DNA of 64,000 nucleotides from Paraspadella gotoi. Taxonomy: Eukaryota; Chaetognatha. The DNA is taken from contig CM119269.1 of assembly GCA_051294375.1 (NCBI GenBank), positions 5,816,050 through 5,880,049 of the forward strand, given 5' to 3'. Under the pieces are notes generated by a model. The model was not told the origin of the DNA and ran no database searches. It saw nothing but the letters and a program-made list of their open reading frames with translations. How positions within the stretch are numbered: position 1 is the stretch's first letter; every line of letters starts with the position of its first letter. The position numbers and the translations under genes are program-made. Positions 36,724 to 49,684 of the stretch are shown piece by piece.

Positions 36724-36840
36724 TTCTGCTGATGATGACGAAGATGCCGATGATGACTACAACCAAGAAGAGCCCAAGAACAAAAAACGAAGCTTTAAAG
36801 AGAAAAAAACAAAGAGGCTGAAAAGGAGAGAGAAAAAGAA
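36305..36840 (+). repeat. (GGA)n and (GAT)n block with acidic coding-like frames
   Basis: A GGA/GAG tract (36310-36375) reads as a Glu run followed by KVEKEEDAAEEKAIEQGAPG. A GAT-rich part reads DDNNFDEDYDYDY, and after (GAT)n at 36650-36725 one frame reads CSADDDEDADDDYNQEEPKN then KKRSFKEKK to a stop. Frames do not connect. It may be remains of an acidic nuclear-protein exon or simple sequence drift. Confidence 0.45.
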
Positions 36841-37629
36841 ATAGAAAGTTGGTTCCGTGGAAGCTTCCTTCGCTAATGATCGTTAGAGAAAAGAAAAAAC
36901 TGCTTTTAAAAAGAAGGACTTTGTCCATTTAAGCGACGCTTGTCCATTTGAGCGCCGCTTGTGTCCATTTGAGACTCGTTTGCCAGAGTCGTAAAATCGG
37001 AAGAAAGAATAAAGTTTGAAACGACTTCTATAACCAGAGGAAATGATTGAACCCGCTTATAAAGCCCCTAAAAATGCTCCAAGTATTAATTTATCTTTTT
37101 TTTTTTTAAAGAAGCGTATCTTAAAATTAAAGCACAAAAACGGCATGTCTGTAAAACGAAATAAAAAGCAGAATTATCAGCAATTATCAATTACTAATCA
37201 CACTTGACAAAGAAGAAACCAAAATACAATCTTATTTCGGCCAATGATAAATTCGTAATATTAAAAATACTGTGCGGTTTTTAAACAGAATAAGAATGAA
37301 TTTCGCTTTTTTATCCAAAAAAAAAAAAGAAGAAAATATTCCGTCACTGCGCCGGAAGAAGCAATGACTCGACAATTCAATCGAGAAATAAAAAAAACAC
37401 TCAGACCAGATGCAAGCAATCGTTCATCCGTGCAGTCGTTTGCTATGGTACTATAATTACGTTTTTTCTTTTTTTATTTATTTTTCAGTCTAGAATTTTG
37501 ATTTTTCCATACGTAATTATAAAAGTTTTTTCAAGCATGTTTATAAATAAAATAATTGTTATATATATTTTCATAATTTTCTAAAATTCACCTCGCGATT
37601 TCCCGACGAAGAAACGAATTCATCGACTA

Positions 37630-37630
<1 letters not shown>

Positions 37631-37694
<64 letters not shown>

Positions 37695-37695
37695 T
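37631..37695. repeat. (CT)n microsatellite
   Basis: About 30 CT units with one interruption. Confidence 0.9.
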
Positions 37696-38049
37696 CGTCC
37701 CACAATGACGCCATTTCTTTTGGCTTCGTCACGCGCCGCATTCCAAACGCCATGCGTCGCCTTCGGCACCGCCACGCGCTACATTCGGAACCGCCACTGC
37801 TAAATTAGGCACCGCCACTCGCTGCACTCGGCACCGCCACCGCGCGCGCATTGTACTCCGCAAGGCGCCTCAAAGCGCCGCCGAGCGCGGCGTCTCCCCC
37901 ATTTTTCTCTGAAATTGGTTCTTGATGCGCGGCGTTCATTTGTTTACATCCATCTTATCATCGCCGTCGCCTTGTTTTTCTTGTCCGACTGTTTTCTTCC
38001 GATATGGAGTCTCCTGCTTTTTTTTTTGTTTGAAAGAAAATTATTGGTT

Positions 38050-38145
38050 GTTGATGTCGTCGTCGTCGTCGTCGTCGTCGTCATTTTTATCGTCTCATCT
38101 TAATGTCGAATTCTTTGTTTACATCAAACTGTTTTTCTGCCTTCT

Positions 38146-38176
<31 letters not shown>

Positions 38177-38445
38177 ATCCGCGGCGATGGGTGTTCGTCT
38201 TCGGAGTCGTCAGCTTCGTCGCCTTCGCCGTTGTCCTCAGGGGCGTTCGTCTTCGTTTCTGTCGTCGTCTTGGTCGTCGTCGTCCTCGTCTTCATCATCA
38301 TCGTCGTCTTCATATTCGTTGTCTTTGCATTGTCTCTTCTTAGTTTTCGTCATCGTCGTTGTCTTTGTCGTCGTCCTTGTCGTCGATGGTTGTTCGTCTT
38401 CGTCCCCTTCGTCGTCGTCGTCTTCGTCGTCGTCTTCAGTGGCGA
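38050..38445. repeat. (GTC)n-rich region
   Basis: Repeated GTC/GTT triplets with imperfect interruptions. Runs of Ser or Val in the frames come from these. Confidence 0.8.
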
Positions 38446-38559
38446 TGGGTGTTCGCCTTCGTCGTTCCTATCGTCCTCTTCTAATGGAGGATTTCCCAGG
38501 GCGCCAACTGCGTCGCGTCGAGAAACTCCGTGTTTTAATTGCGTCATAAAGCTGTTTCT

Positions 38560-38605
38560 CGCGGCTCCAGTGCGGCTCCGGCGCGGCTCCGGCGCGGCTC
38601 CGGCG
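38560..38605. repeat. GCGGCTCCGGC short tandem units
   Basis: Four units of CGGCTCCGG(C/A)G-like sequence, reminiscent of the 22-bp array at 4481. Confidence 0.6.
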
Positions 38606-39458
38606 ACTTGTCACGCCGGCGAGACACTTTGTCACGCCGCGTAATTAAAGCCCTTTTGTCGTCTCGGCCGCCAAGACGACGTCGTTTCGCTGCATCGCTA
38701 TACTGAGTGATCCTAGCGGTCGAAGAAATTGAGACAATCTTTTTGTGCAAGAGGGAATTTTAAAATTGGTCTAACCATAATCGTTACGTTTGATTATTAT
38801 TTGAATTTATATATATTTATATATTTTGATTTTCTGCTCATAAGAATATTGCAGTTTTTCCGCGTCAAAATTTGCGGCATTTGAAATTATCTAATCATCA
38901 ATGTCTTTAAGGCTGAGCTTAAGTAGCAGATGGTAGAGACAAGAAATCATTGCAAGAGGTTGAGAGATATGTGGACTTTAGATTGTGAATTTGATGTGAT
39001 GACACGTTTCTTGAGCATTAAATTTAAAGTCAATCTGTACTAACCAACTATTGGTGGTTGGAGTCATGGTGAGAAACTGAGGCTTTGGAAAGAACAGGAA
39101 AAAAATTAATCTAATTAAACAAATGACTGATAAGAACAAAGAAAAATACCAGAAAGAACATTGAAAAAAAAAGAAACATAGAAATTCGGATCCGCCGCCA
39201 TTTAGTCGACAACCGCCATGAAAAAAAAATGAAGATGATGATGAGGATGATTAAATTTTAAGCGAATTCCTCATTAAAAACTCATCATTGAATTGGAAAT
39301 GCGTCCTCCTTTTCGGTCCACGCGATTCCATGCAAATATAATTTTCTATTTCCAAAGGATCGGGATCCACCAAATTTTTTTTTTTTTCCAAATTTTTTTT
39401 TGATTTTCGGTCTCTTTTTTTCTGACTTTCTGCTTCCCCTACTGATTAGAATTTCCTG

Positions 39459-39460
<2 letters not shown>

Positions 39461-39513
<53 letters not shown>
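39461..39513. repeat. (CT)n microsatellite
   Basis: About 25 CT units. Confidence 0.9.
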
Positions 39514-39518
<5 letters not shown>

Positions 39519-40166
39519 TTCTTTTCCCACGTCTCGTTTCTCTCCCTTCCTTCCGTTCAGGGAATTAAAAACTCCCATAAAACCAGGAATTCAAAGACGC
39601 AGCGACGAGGGCGTGATTTCTTGTGATCTCTGTCATAGCCCGTGACGTCTCACACTTGATAAGGAAATTAGTACATAATGAAAATTTGATTCTTGTTCTT
39701 ACTAACCTTTTTTTTTAATTGCAAAAGCTTTTTTTTGTTTATCTATAGGTATTTTTCGTATAAAATCTGAAGATGCCCATCATACCGCGGAAGTTCCTAA
39801 ATTGAATAAAGTAAATTTATGGAAATTACGATTCAGAAAATTTACAACCAAAAATTTCTAATATATTTAAGAACAATTTTTTTGAGGAAAAAAATGGTGA
39901 AAAAAAAATTCTCATTCTTCATCTTGAAATTTTGTTTTGTTGAATTTGAATTTTAAGACTTAAGACCAAAGACGCGGAAAAACTCAGACTCACTCTCACC
40001 CAACGGCACTGTGGTACCGTGACATCCAAAAACTTTCCTCTCAACGTCACACGCGCAATTTTTGTGAGTGGCCCTGGGCGCGAAGCTAGAAACTAGGGTG
40101 AGGTCAAAAAGGTGTCAGGTGAGGAAAAGGGTTTGAAAAAACTATCATTAATGAATAATTATAATA

Positions 40167-40349
40167 ATGTGCAAAAACCAATTCCCACTATTACTCGTTG
40201 CTTTCGTCTTCAACTCTATCTTGTTCGTCGCCACTCCCGGGAGACACCCCTGCAGTGTTGAATCAAACATTTTGATTTCTAAAAACGACGACGACGACGA
40301 CGACGACGATAGAGAACATTTTTTATCCGATGGGAAAAAAATTTTATAA
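40167..40349 (+). CDS. Possible small secreted peptide (60 residues)
   Basis: The ATG opens MCKNQFPLLLVAFVFNSILF followed by VATPG, a good signal sequence with a plausible cleavage site. The mature part is RHPCSVESNILISKN, a run of eight Asp, then REHFLSDGKKIL and a stop. GKK could be an amidation and cleavage site. The Asp run is a (GAC)n microsatellite, so a chance ORF is possible. Confidence 0.28.
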   Translation: MCKNQFPLLLVAFVFNSILFVATPGRHPCSVESNILISKNDDDDDDDDREHFLSDGKKIL

Positions 40350-40722
40350 GGAGATGGAAATGATTTAGTTCGCGGAGTCAAAATCGCATGAATTACAAAT
40401 CACAAAAACCATGAATCACTGAACAGAAGAAAGTAAATTAAATCATGTCGCCAAAATAATAAAGCACTATGTTAAAATAACAGATCGAAAATCAGTTGTA
40501 TGACGAATTACACCGAAAACGAAAACAAATAACAATCATACCATAATAAGTTTACATAGTTTCAAAAATTCAAAGAATATGCTCAACATTAGTATCGTCT
40601 ACATTTTTAAAAAAAATTAATTAGTATCTGGAAGATTAATAGCAGGCAAGTAGCAATTCATTCAAATCGAAAAAGATTTTCGTTTACTACTCTATACCAT
40701 CACTTCCGCCATGGAAGTCGTC

Positions 40723-40842
40723 GTTGCCATCACATTTTTCGGTAATGTCGAAATTGCCATCACTTCTGGCGTCGGCGTCTTGGTTGCCATCACTTTCTCC
40801 ATCAACGTCGAAATTGCCATCACTAACGTTCTCGTGGCGTCG
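40723..40842. repeat. Four 30-bp units with an exact period
   Basis: Units starting RTTGCCATCAC begin at 40723, 40753, 40783 and 40813. On the minus strand one frame reads SDGNFDVDGE, SDGNQDADAR, SDGNFDITEK and CDGND. The period is a multiple of three and the variation is mostly between Asp/Asn-type codons. Confidence 0.7.
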
Positions 40843-40874
40843 CCATCGTCCTTGCCATTCCCGTCATTGTCTCT

Positions 40875-40875
40875 T

Positions 40876-40915
<40 letters not shown>

Positions 40916-40916
40916 G
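40875..40916. repeat. (CCG)n triplet repeat
   Basis: About 13 CCG units just downstream of the 30-bp repeat block. Confidence 0.88.
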
Positions 40917-41289
40917 GAAGCCATCTCGAGATAAATGGATATAGTCGACGGATTCTGGCGGTGGTGGGGGTAACGTCGAAGGCGGCCGCTTTTGTGTATC
41001 TTAACAGAAAAATCCAACTCGGGGAAAATCCAGGGCGGAATCTGACCCTCGACGAACGGAATATAAACTGGCATCTGCTTTGAGGTCGGCGGCAGCGTCG
41101 GCAGCGGCGCCGCTGCGTCGGAGGAAGCGGCGTCTGCGCCGTCGGCTGCATCTGGCTCAAAGTCGACAAAAAAATGACGGAAAAAACGATAAAAAAATTC
41201 TTAGACATTCTTTGCTCGGAAACACAACCGCTAAGGCGGCCGCGACGACGACGACGATGGCAGCGACGATGACGACTTGAAAGATAAAG

Positions 41290-43280
41290 GCTTACAAAGG
41301 TTTAGATTGGATTACATGAATTTTTTTGTCTCTTCATTCTTAAGGCATATTTTAGCGAAACAGGAATACGAAAATGCCAAGTGCATTCGAATTCGGTTAT
41401 CAAGAGTAACATAAATTTATCAGCTTACTTTTTTTGCTATTGGTATCAATTTTTGTTTCTTGGCATATAATACTTTTCATGAGGTGCATTTAAAAGGCTA
41501 CGTCGACCGTAAAATAAGAACGCTCCGCCAGCCATCTGTCGCTCTATGCCATCTAGCTAAACCGACATAAGGCGACGAAACTACACAACAACAACGATGT
41601 ACCAACGACGACGACGACATCAGACAACATCGACCGACCGGCTCTTTTTCCAGCTTTTTGCTTCGCCTTTTTCGCTCCAGTTTACCTTAGGAGGCTTTCT
41701 CTTGTGTCTTTCAATGGCACAGCCCAAACATCATGAGCCTACACAAGGCATCCATGACACACATGGACGCTTTCAACTCAACCTGCTCTTCAAGACTCGC
41801 ATCTTCGTCGTCATCACGAATCGTCTCTTCTCAACTCCGTCCACCCCTCCTCCAGTTCGTGCGCCTTCTCATCAGTATGCACGGACAATTCCAACTCTCG
41901 CCGGTCGCACCAAGTTTATAGACGAGGTATCGCGCATCGGGTCGTTAATACTCGTCTGTGACAGAATCATGAGACGATCGGTCGGATCTCACTTACGAAA
42001 CTCTAGATTTTCTCTCATTCCTCTGCGAATCTCGTCCTTTACTCCATAACTTTAGGCGCGGCGAGTTCTATCTCTGTGTCACGGCAAGGGTATTCCGCGT
42101 TTTTTTTGCCTGAGAAAAGGATGAGTTTAGTCTCTTTGGTGCGGGTTTTGGTTGGCACCGAGGATTCTATGGGTGTCGCGTCACGTGGTCGACGTGCTGT
42201 GGACGGCGATACTTCGGCCTAGATCTGTTCTCGGTGTTTCCTCATCTCTCACGTCGATTATGCTGAATCCGTCTCCATCATCTCGATCAATCATCTCAGA
42301 CGCTTCTGCTCCTAGATGCACGATCTCTCATCTCATCTCGCTCCTCCAGTTCTCTCCTCCTCTCTCTTCACACTACTCTCTTATCTAATGGCGTGTTCTT
42401 TAAAACCTTTAAGAACTACTGGTATTTGATAAAGTCGGTCTCGATATGGTAACAATGATAAACACGAAGGTGTTTTCTGCTTTCGACGGCGCCGATCGTT
42501 TTAAACTTTTTCAGCGGCGTCGAGCTGCGGCGCGCGTCTGGAGGCAGCGCAGTCGCCGCGGCGTCGAGCTGAGTGGCAATTTAATTCATCTATTTTACTT
42601 TTTCTATTAGTGTTTAATCAAAAACATAATAAAACAATCGCAAAATTCTTCAAGGAACGCAAATTTAAATTCCAATACTTTAGATTCACAGAAATTGATC
42701 CGTGAGATGTCTATCTCGGAAGAATTCAGCGTTTCATATTAAGTTAAAATTCAGTGAGTGATTGTGAAACCGAACGCCGACGACGAACGACAACAACAAC
42801 AACAACAACAGAAACCTAATGCTTCTCTTCTTCCTTTGATATTCTGAACCAAATTTTTTGATGCGTTTATCGAGAGGAAAAAAAATATATAGAATGTGGC
42901 GTTGAATAATAGATTCTGTGTGGCGGCGGACACATTGAGTATTTTATTTGATGTGACATCTATGAAGTGACTCTGGTGTGTCGGAGGATATCAAACGCTG
43001 AAGGGTTAAATCCATAATAAAAACTATGATTTCGAAAGCATTAAGAAAATAAGAAACCACCTGTAGAAATACGAAAAAAAGTAAATGTTTGATGTTTAAT
43101 TTGACTAATAATTAAATTAAATTAGAAATATGAAACAGAAATCGCACCGCGAACAGATTACAGAAAACCAAGATGAAATTCCGCGTTTATCATGAAATCG
43201 TTTTGCTTTAATTTTTTTTGTAGAAGTATAATTTTTTCAAAAAGACAAAAAGAAGGAATTTGTGTTAGATTCTTTGAAAT
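41290..43280. other. No gene identified
   Basis: A GC-richer stretch (41590-42400) is open in several frames, one reading TKFIDEVSRIGSLILVCDRI. No domain or splice context was recognised. Flanks are AT-rich; a short (ACA)n tract lies at 42790-42810. Confidence 0.45.
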
Positions 43281-43290
43281 AGAAAAGGGA

Positions 43291-43294
43291 AATT

Positions 43295-43355
<61 letters not shown>

Positions 43356-43364
43356 AGAGAGGAT

Positions 43365-43395
<31 letters not shown>
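43291..43395. repeat. (GA)n microsatellite
   Basis: GA repeats with GGA interruptions, followed by a short CT tract at 43459-43477. Confidence 0.9.
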
Positions 43396-43974
43396 TAGAA
43401 TTTTCTCTCTCGCAGAGGGTGAGGGACCAAATCGTTATAGTTTTTTATGAATTTTCAAGTTCTCTCTCTCTCTCTCCCGTCTCTCTCGTCCTCTGATGAT
43501 TACTCCGCTCTCGCTCGCATCAACTCCACTTTAAGATCTCTACAAGAACATCCTTCGTCCAAACTCTCCTGACGCCGACCGGCGTACGAGCCCAATATCC
43601 ATAGATCAAGATGGTAAGACCGAGCGGACGCCCGGGAAATTCATGGCGTGCAGATTAAACTAGGGCGCTCCGCATGTACTCGCATGCGTAGAGGCATTTA
43701 AGCCGCTATCGGCCTCTGGACAAATGCGAAAATACGAGGCCTTTGACGTCCCACAAAATTCTATTCTTGGGCGGGTGGACGCCAGCGGCGAGTATGCTTT
43801 CCCTCTGGGGCCGTATGTTATCTTGCTTGAAGATGCCAGCTGAGATCCCGAGGAAGGACTCCCAGATCTGTGCGACGACGCAAGGTGAGAAAATCGGAGG
43901 CTCGTCGTCACCGATTCGAATCTCGAGAGAAGAACTGATGCAGAAGTTCTCATCGTGTTGAATGAAATAAAAAA

Positions 43975-44190
43975 AGGAAAGAAAGAAAGAAAGAAAGAAA
44001 GAAAAAGAAAGAAAAGAAGAAGAAAGAAAGAAAGAAAGAAAGAAAAAAATAAATAATAAAATAAATAAATAAATAAATAATTAAATAAATTAATAAATAA
44101 ATAAAATAAATAAATAAATAAAATATAAATACATTATAATATAATATATTATAATATATATATATATAATATTTATTTATTTTAATTATT
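43975..44190. repeat. (GAAA)n then (AAAT)n array
   Basis: GAAA repeats to about 44045 pass into AAAT repeats and a TA-rich end. Confidence 0.85.
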
Positions 44191-44419
44191 TATATAAATC
44201 CAATTCTTTTTAAAGTCATTGGAAATAACCAAAAAAAAAGGTTCACCTATCCTTTGGAGTTAATTTGGCAATTTTAATTTACTTCTCTCTCTTCTCTCTC
44301 TCTGCACTCTGCATCCTCACTCTCACTCCTCACTCCTCACCTCCTCACTCCTCATCCTCACTCCTCTAACCACTGGAGGTTCTCCGTTGAGGCTCATTAA
44401 AGGCGAATTTATCGAGGCT

Positions 44420-44461
44420 CTCTCTTCTCTCTCGTCTCTCTCTCTCTCTCTCTCCTCTCTC

Positions 44462-44527
<66 letters not shown>
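44420..44527. repeat. (CT)n microsatellite
   Basis: CT repeats with CCTCTC variants. Confidence 0.88.
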
Positions 44528-44529
<2 letters not shown>

Positions 44530-44709
44530 CAGGATCTAATCCTTCTCGGCCAGCGACATCGTGCGGAGGCCGAATCTAATCAGCTGGCGGCCGAAATGAG
44601 ACAAAAGGAAATCGACGTCGACGACGATAAAACAAAAAAAATAAGAATAGCGACGAAAACTAGAAAATGTCATCATCCAAACAAAACGATAAATTGAGAG
44701 AGGAAGATG

Positions 44710-44790
44710 AATGAGAGAGAGAGAGAGAGAGAGAGAGAAGATGAGAGAGAGGAGAGAAGAGAAGAAGAGAGAGAGAGAGAGAGAGAGAGT
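44710..44790. repeat. (GA)n microsatellite
   Basis: GA repeats with several interruptions, facing the CT array at 44420. Confidence 0.88.
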
Positions 44791-45264
44791 GATTTCACAT
44801 CTGCGAATTTACAAGCGGCTTAAATCACGATAAATGGCGACGCGAGACAATGGAAGGCGTTGACCACCTAAAAGATTTCATTAAAGGATAACGACTAAAG
44901 ATAAAAGTCAGTTTGTCCATCTGTCTGCCGGTCTGAGTGTCTGACGTCCTGAAGTCACGCTCTTGTGTCTCATTCTTTCTTCGTTCCTTTTTTTACTCTC
45001 TTTGTCCGTCGTCTTTCCTGTCTTTCTCACATACACACTCTCTCTCTCTTTCTCTCAAACTCAAACTCTCTTTCTCTGCCACGTTTGCATATTTTCCTCT
45101 GTAAAATGATCCTTTTCGTTTTCTCTCGTTGGCGGGCGATCAGCACCCAAAGAACCATGTTTAGTGTGTCATTGACTTTACGACCTTTTTCGCCTGGCGA
45201 TTAATGGTGCCTAACTAACAGACATCCTCTCCTTTTATTTTCTTTCTTTGTTTCTTTGTTTGTT

Positions 45265-45266
45265 TC

Positions 45267-45302
<36 letters not shown>

Positions 45303-45380
45303 TAGTTTATTTATTTATTTATTTATTTATTTTTTTTATTTATTTATTTATTATTTATTTATTTATATTATTTATTTAAT
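45265..45380. repeat. (TTTA)n microsatellite
   Basis: About 28 TTTA units, followed by a T/C-rich tract to 45480. Confidence 0.9.
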
Positions 45381-46004
45381 TTCCTTCTTTCTTTTCTTTC
45401 TCTTCTTTCTCTTTCTTTTCTTTACTTTCTCTCTTTTTTCTTTTTTTTTATTTTTTTTGTTCATGTCTTTCTTTCTGTTGTCAGTTTCTCCTTTTCTTAG
45501 CCAATTTTGTTTTCGTTTCTGCTGCAAATCATCTTTCGCCCCGCGTTCTCCTTCTCTCGTTCTCTCTTCGTCTCATCTCTCTCTCCGTCTCTCGCTCTCT
45601 CTCCTCTCTCCTCTCTCTTCTCTCGTCCTCCCTCTCTCTCTCTCTTTTCTCTACTAAAGGTCTTCAAGTTCCTCGGAGTCCATAATGGGAGAAATGGCCA
45701 ATAGGTAATGTTCGTATTCCTCCAAGATTCCAAAAAAAAAATGGCGTCTTTCTCAGGCAAACGTGATTCTCACTCTGACGCAAATCCTCTTCTCCCGCCC
45801 CCACCACCCCCCTAGTCGAAACTTCCCCGGATGTAACTTAATCTACTCGCATGTAACCGGATCTCAGCTGGAGGAGGAACATGAAAATAAACGAGAAAAA
45901 TCTCAGTAGATTCGAGACATTTAGTTTCCTCCTAAATAGCGTTCCTTTTTTCCCAAGCGGGCAACATTCTTCCAGCTATCCAGGTTTTAGCAGTCATGTC
46001 ATTG

Positions 46005-46066
46005 TCCTTGTCATTGTCCTTGTCATTGTCATTGTCATTGTCATTGTCATTGTCATTGTCATTGTC
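46005..46066. repeat. (GTCATT)n hexamer repeat
   Basis: About 10 units. It reads as Val-Ile in one frame. Confidence 0.85.
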
Positions 46067-46339
46067 CAGCTGTCGGCTGCAATTCTATCCCAAGGAAGCA
46101 AATTACATCTTCTCCAACCAGTTGCTTCAATATCCATAATCACTAATCAGCCTTCTGTCCCATCCAGCAGCAGCATTTTCGCCCACCTCACCCCAGCATT
46201 TCTGCTTATCTTATCTTTTCTTCCCATTCAACAGCAGCTTATCTTACCCACCCAACCCCAGCCTCTCTTCTCCAGCCTTCCATTATTCATCGGATTCCCT
46301 CTGAAACGTCATCCGACGATTTCAAATAAAAATTTTCTC

Positions 46340-46598
46340 CGTCTCGTCTCCCATCCCTCGTGGAATCTCTCATCTCTTCCATCTCTCTCCTCTCTCACTC
46401 TCCTCTCTCTCTCTCTCCCCTCTCTCTCTCTCTCTCGCTCTACTCTCTCTCTCTCTCTGCTCTCTCTCCTCAACGAAATCGCTGGCGGATTTACGGTAAA
46501 AACCCGAATTTTACGAGATTTTTTCCCCTCGTCGCTAAACCGAAATCGTCTGCTTGTTTTTTTGAAAATGGGCGGCGACGAAGAGAGAGAGAAGAGGG

Positions 46599-46653
<55 letters not shown>

Positions 46654-46672
46654 AGAGAGAGAGAGAGAGAGA
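46340..46672. repeat. (CT)n and (GA)n pair
   Basis: CT tracts at 46380-46470 and GA tracts at 46583-46672 form a long potential inverted pair. Confidence 0.85.
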
Positions 46673-47134
46673 AGCCGTGAGAATTTCGATGCCATTAGCT
46701 TCCGAATGAAAAGTTATTAGTCAATAAGGAATAATGTCTCGTTTTCTTATTTGCGAATCAGAGATTTCTCGTTTTCCTCTTTTCTTACTTTCGTTTCCTC
46801 GACCATTTTTTTCAGAGTCATGATTTTGGCAGAAGATTTAGTAGTTGAGGGAGACAGAAGTCTCTGAAGATCAGTGCTTATTTAAAAATAAATATCATAT
46901 TACTTCCGGAAATAATTTGTTTTCTTTTATATTATTTGCATGTAAAGACCAAATCAAACTATTAACTAGTAGAATTACATAGAATCAGTATTTGGCCCAT
47001 TCGCTAATTTACCAAATGTCCCCATAGTAATAATAGTAATGCATAGGCTCATTATTTTCATTGCTATTGTTTCTCGAATACCGAATAATTCTCAGTCAAA
47101 AAATTTTCTTCTTGTCGTTCTCGATATCTGTGCT

Positions 47135-47410
47135 ACGAATCTCCCATCTTTCATATTCACCAAATCACCACTTCGGTTATGAATCTCCCATCTTCCATAT
47201 TCACTAAATCACCACTTTGGTTATGAATCTCCCATTTTCCATATTCACCAAATCACCACCTCGGTTATGAATCTCCCATCTTCCATATTCACCAAATCAC
47301 CACTTCGGTTATGAATCTCCCATCTTCCATATTCACCAAATCACCACTTTGGTTATGAATCTCCCATCTTCTATATTCACCAAATCACCACTTCGGTTAT
47401 GAATCTCCAA
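47135..47410. repeat. 44-bp minisatellite, ~6 units
   Basis: Units of TATGAATCTCCCATCTTCC, then ATATTCACCAAATCACCAC and TTYGGT, repeat at 44 bp with a few substitutions. Confidence 0.88.
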
Positions 47411-47568
47411 TTTTCCATATTCTCCGTCTCTCTGTTATGACCGCTGCTGCCGTCTTCATCCCACTCCATGAGGCTTCCCGCCCTTTTTATCTCTTTTTTA
47501 TTTCCTTCCATTCTCCATTCTCCCTCTTTTCTCTCCAGATTTTTTTTCTGGTCCCCCAAGCGGGGACT

Positions 47569-47569
<1 letters not shown>

Positions 47570-47615
<46 letters not shown>
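47570..47615. repeat. (GA)n microsatellite
   Basis: About 20 GA units. Confidence 0.9.
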
Positions 47616-47619
<4 letters not shown>

Positions 47620-49190
47620 GGAATCTGCGATGACTCTTTTTTCTTAGTTCGTCGTTCGTTCGTTCGATCCCTCTGTCCGTACGTCTTGGTGCGTGTTTAT
47701 TCATCAACGAAGAACTCTCACCTTTTTTTTAGAAGAAACAATCAAACGCGTTAAAGTTTACAAACCCACACTTTAAATTTGAAAAACAACTTCATCGATA
47801 GGAAACCCTGATAGTGGGTTGTACGGGAGTTAATAAACTAAACTGTGAGAGAGTCTTGATTGAAAGCTCGCTGAATCCTTTTATGTTATAATCTTGTAAT
47901 AGGAATTACGGCCTTAATGCAACAAGATAGTTCATTCCTTTTTTTATGAAATTGGTGCAACCAATATGAAAATTTTCAATTCATTTTATAAAATAAAATA
48001 AACCTTTTTTTTATTAATTGGTTGTACCAATTTCGTACCTATTGTACAGTTCACACAACGTAGTATATCCCTAACCAATTACGCGATTGACCGATCGAAC
48101 GTCGGGTTCGAAGTTTTAACCTCGACTTCCTAACTGCGAATCGACTCAAAACAGAAGAAAATCTTCGTTTCGGTCGAAACGTTGATTCGATTTCCGCCTC
48201 ATGGAACAAAACAAAACAAAGAAGCCCGTTTTGTTTTGACCATAATCAGCGCGCTCCCCGCGTTCGGCGAGTCCCGACAGAAGTGACCAATGTTTTGTAC
48301 AGGCGACGACGCGGCGACAGGCGGGCCAGGCGGACAGGCCGACAAAGCGACGAGTGGACAAGCCGATCCGCCCCCCCAGTCTCACGCGCCTTCTCTTTTC
48401 CTTCCTTCCTTTCTTCTTCGTCAACTTTTCCCTTCAACCGACATTAATGATTTTAAAAGTTTTTCACATTACAATTTTAGAAAATTTGACAATGAACAAA
48501 AATTTATCGAACGATTCCCCAGATTTAGGATAAAAAAATATTGGATTAATTCGTAATTAATAATTAATTAATACGCATCCCATCCAATTACAATTACCAT
48601 CAGACAAGGGGAATAAGGGGTTGTACGAGATATCATCGAATCCCTGAAATAAATTCTGTCTTCTTGAAAAAGGAGGGTCCATAAAAAACTTTGACGACAT
48701 ATAAATATGAAAGTTTTACTTGAAATTTTAATTTAGTTTTAATATCTTAAAGAAGTTAGAAATAAAGTTAGCTACCGATTAAAATAAAAATAAGAATTTT
48801 GCGTGAATGGTTCTTAATCAACTCACCTGAATCACAACGTAAAGAAAATTAGGGTCGACTTCTGTGTAGCGACAATTCGTTTAATTTTTTTTGTCCTTTG
48901 ATATATTTTTGAGCTGACGAATTTTTACGAGGATTTTAAAAAAAAATTTATTACATGCAGCTCCGAAAAAATCTTTTTAACTATTTATCTGTTTAACTAA
49001 ACTTTATGAAAAAGGCTTTTATTTTCTTGGTTCAATTTTTTTTTCTTATTCTTTTAATTTTGCTGTCGTCGTCTTTTTCTTTCAAATTCGCTTCGTAATG
49101 ATTTTTTTATTTCTTTCATCCGCCGCGACTTTATATCGTCAATCCTCTTTCCGTTACGTCTCAAAAAACCTCCCCCATCTCTTTATCAGA
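47616..49190. other. No gene identified
   Basis: Holds the inverted repeat pair at 47947-48035. An open Gly/Ala/Gln-rich stretch at 48290-48450 has no recognisable domain. The rest is AT-rich. Confidence 0.5.
47947..48035. repeat. Dispersed repeat, inverted pair
   Basis: GAAATTGGTGCAACCAATAT and, about 60 bp on, TTGGTTGTACCAATTTC face each other across AT-rich sequence, forming a small hairpin unit related to the copies at 855 and 59190. Confidence 0.45.
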
Positions 49191-49196
49191 GGAAAG

Positions 49197-49274
<78 letters not shown>

Positions 49275-49440
49275 GAGAGAGAGAGAGAGAGAGGACATGA
49301 ATGTGGAAAGAAAAGCACATAACCGGAGCTCCGGCATCACCATAGACTACGAAGACACCATAGCTACCATGAATGTTGGAAAGAGAGAGAGAGAGAGATA
49401 GAGAGAGAGAAAGAGAGAGGGAGAGGGAGAGAGAGAACGG
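49197..49440. repeat. (GA)n clusters
   Basis: Two GA arrays (49197-49293 and 49380-49440) around a short unique stretch. Confidence 0.88.
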
Positions 49441-49684
49441 GAGAACCGTCCTGGAACTCGTTCCTTTTTCTCTCCATCTCACGATTCCTCGTCGTAGTCG
49501 TCGTCGTTGTCGTCGTCGTCTTCGTCGTCCTGTCGTCCGTCGTTCTTCGTGCGGCATTTCGACAAGAGCACGGGGCCGAAACGGGGGCTCTTGAAAGATC
49601 CTCACGGTTTCAATGGCGACGACGACGAAGACGACGACGACGACGCCGACGACGACGACGACGACGACGTAAACGACGTCCGCG

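Noticed and set aside
43660-43960. Open frames on both strands (for example KYEAFDVPQNSILGRVDASG on plus)
   Set aside because: Stops lie within about 60 codons on each side and no splice sites join it to anything; too weak to call.
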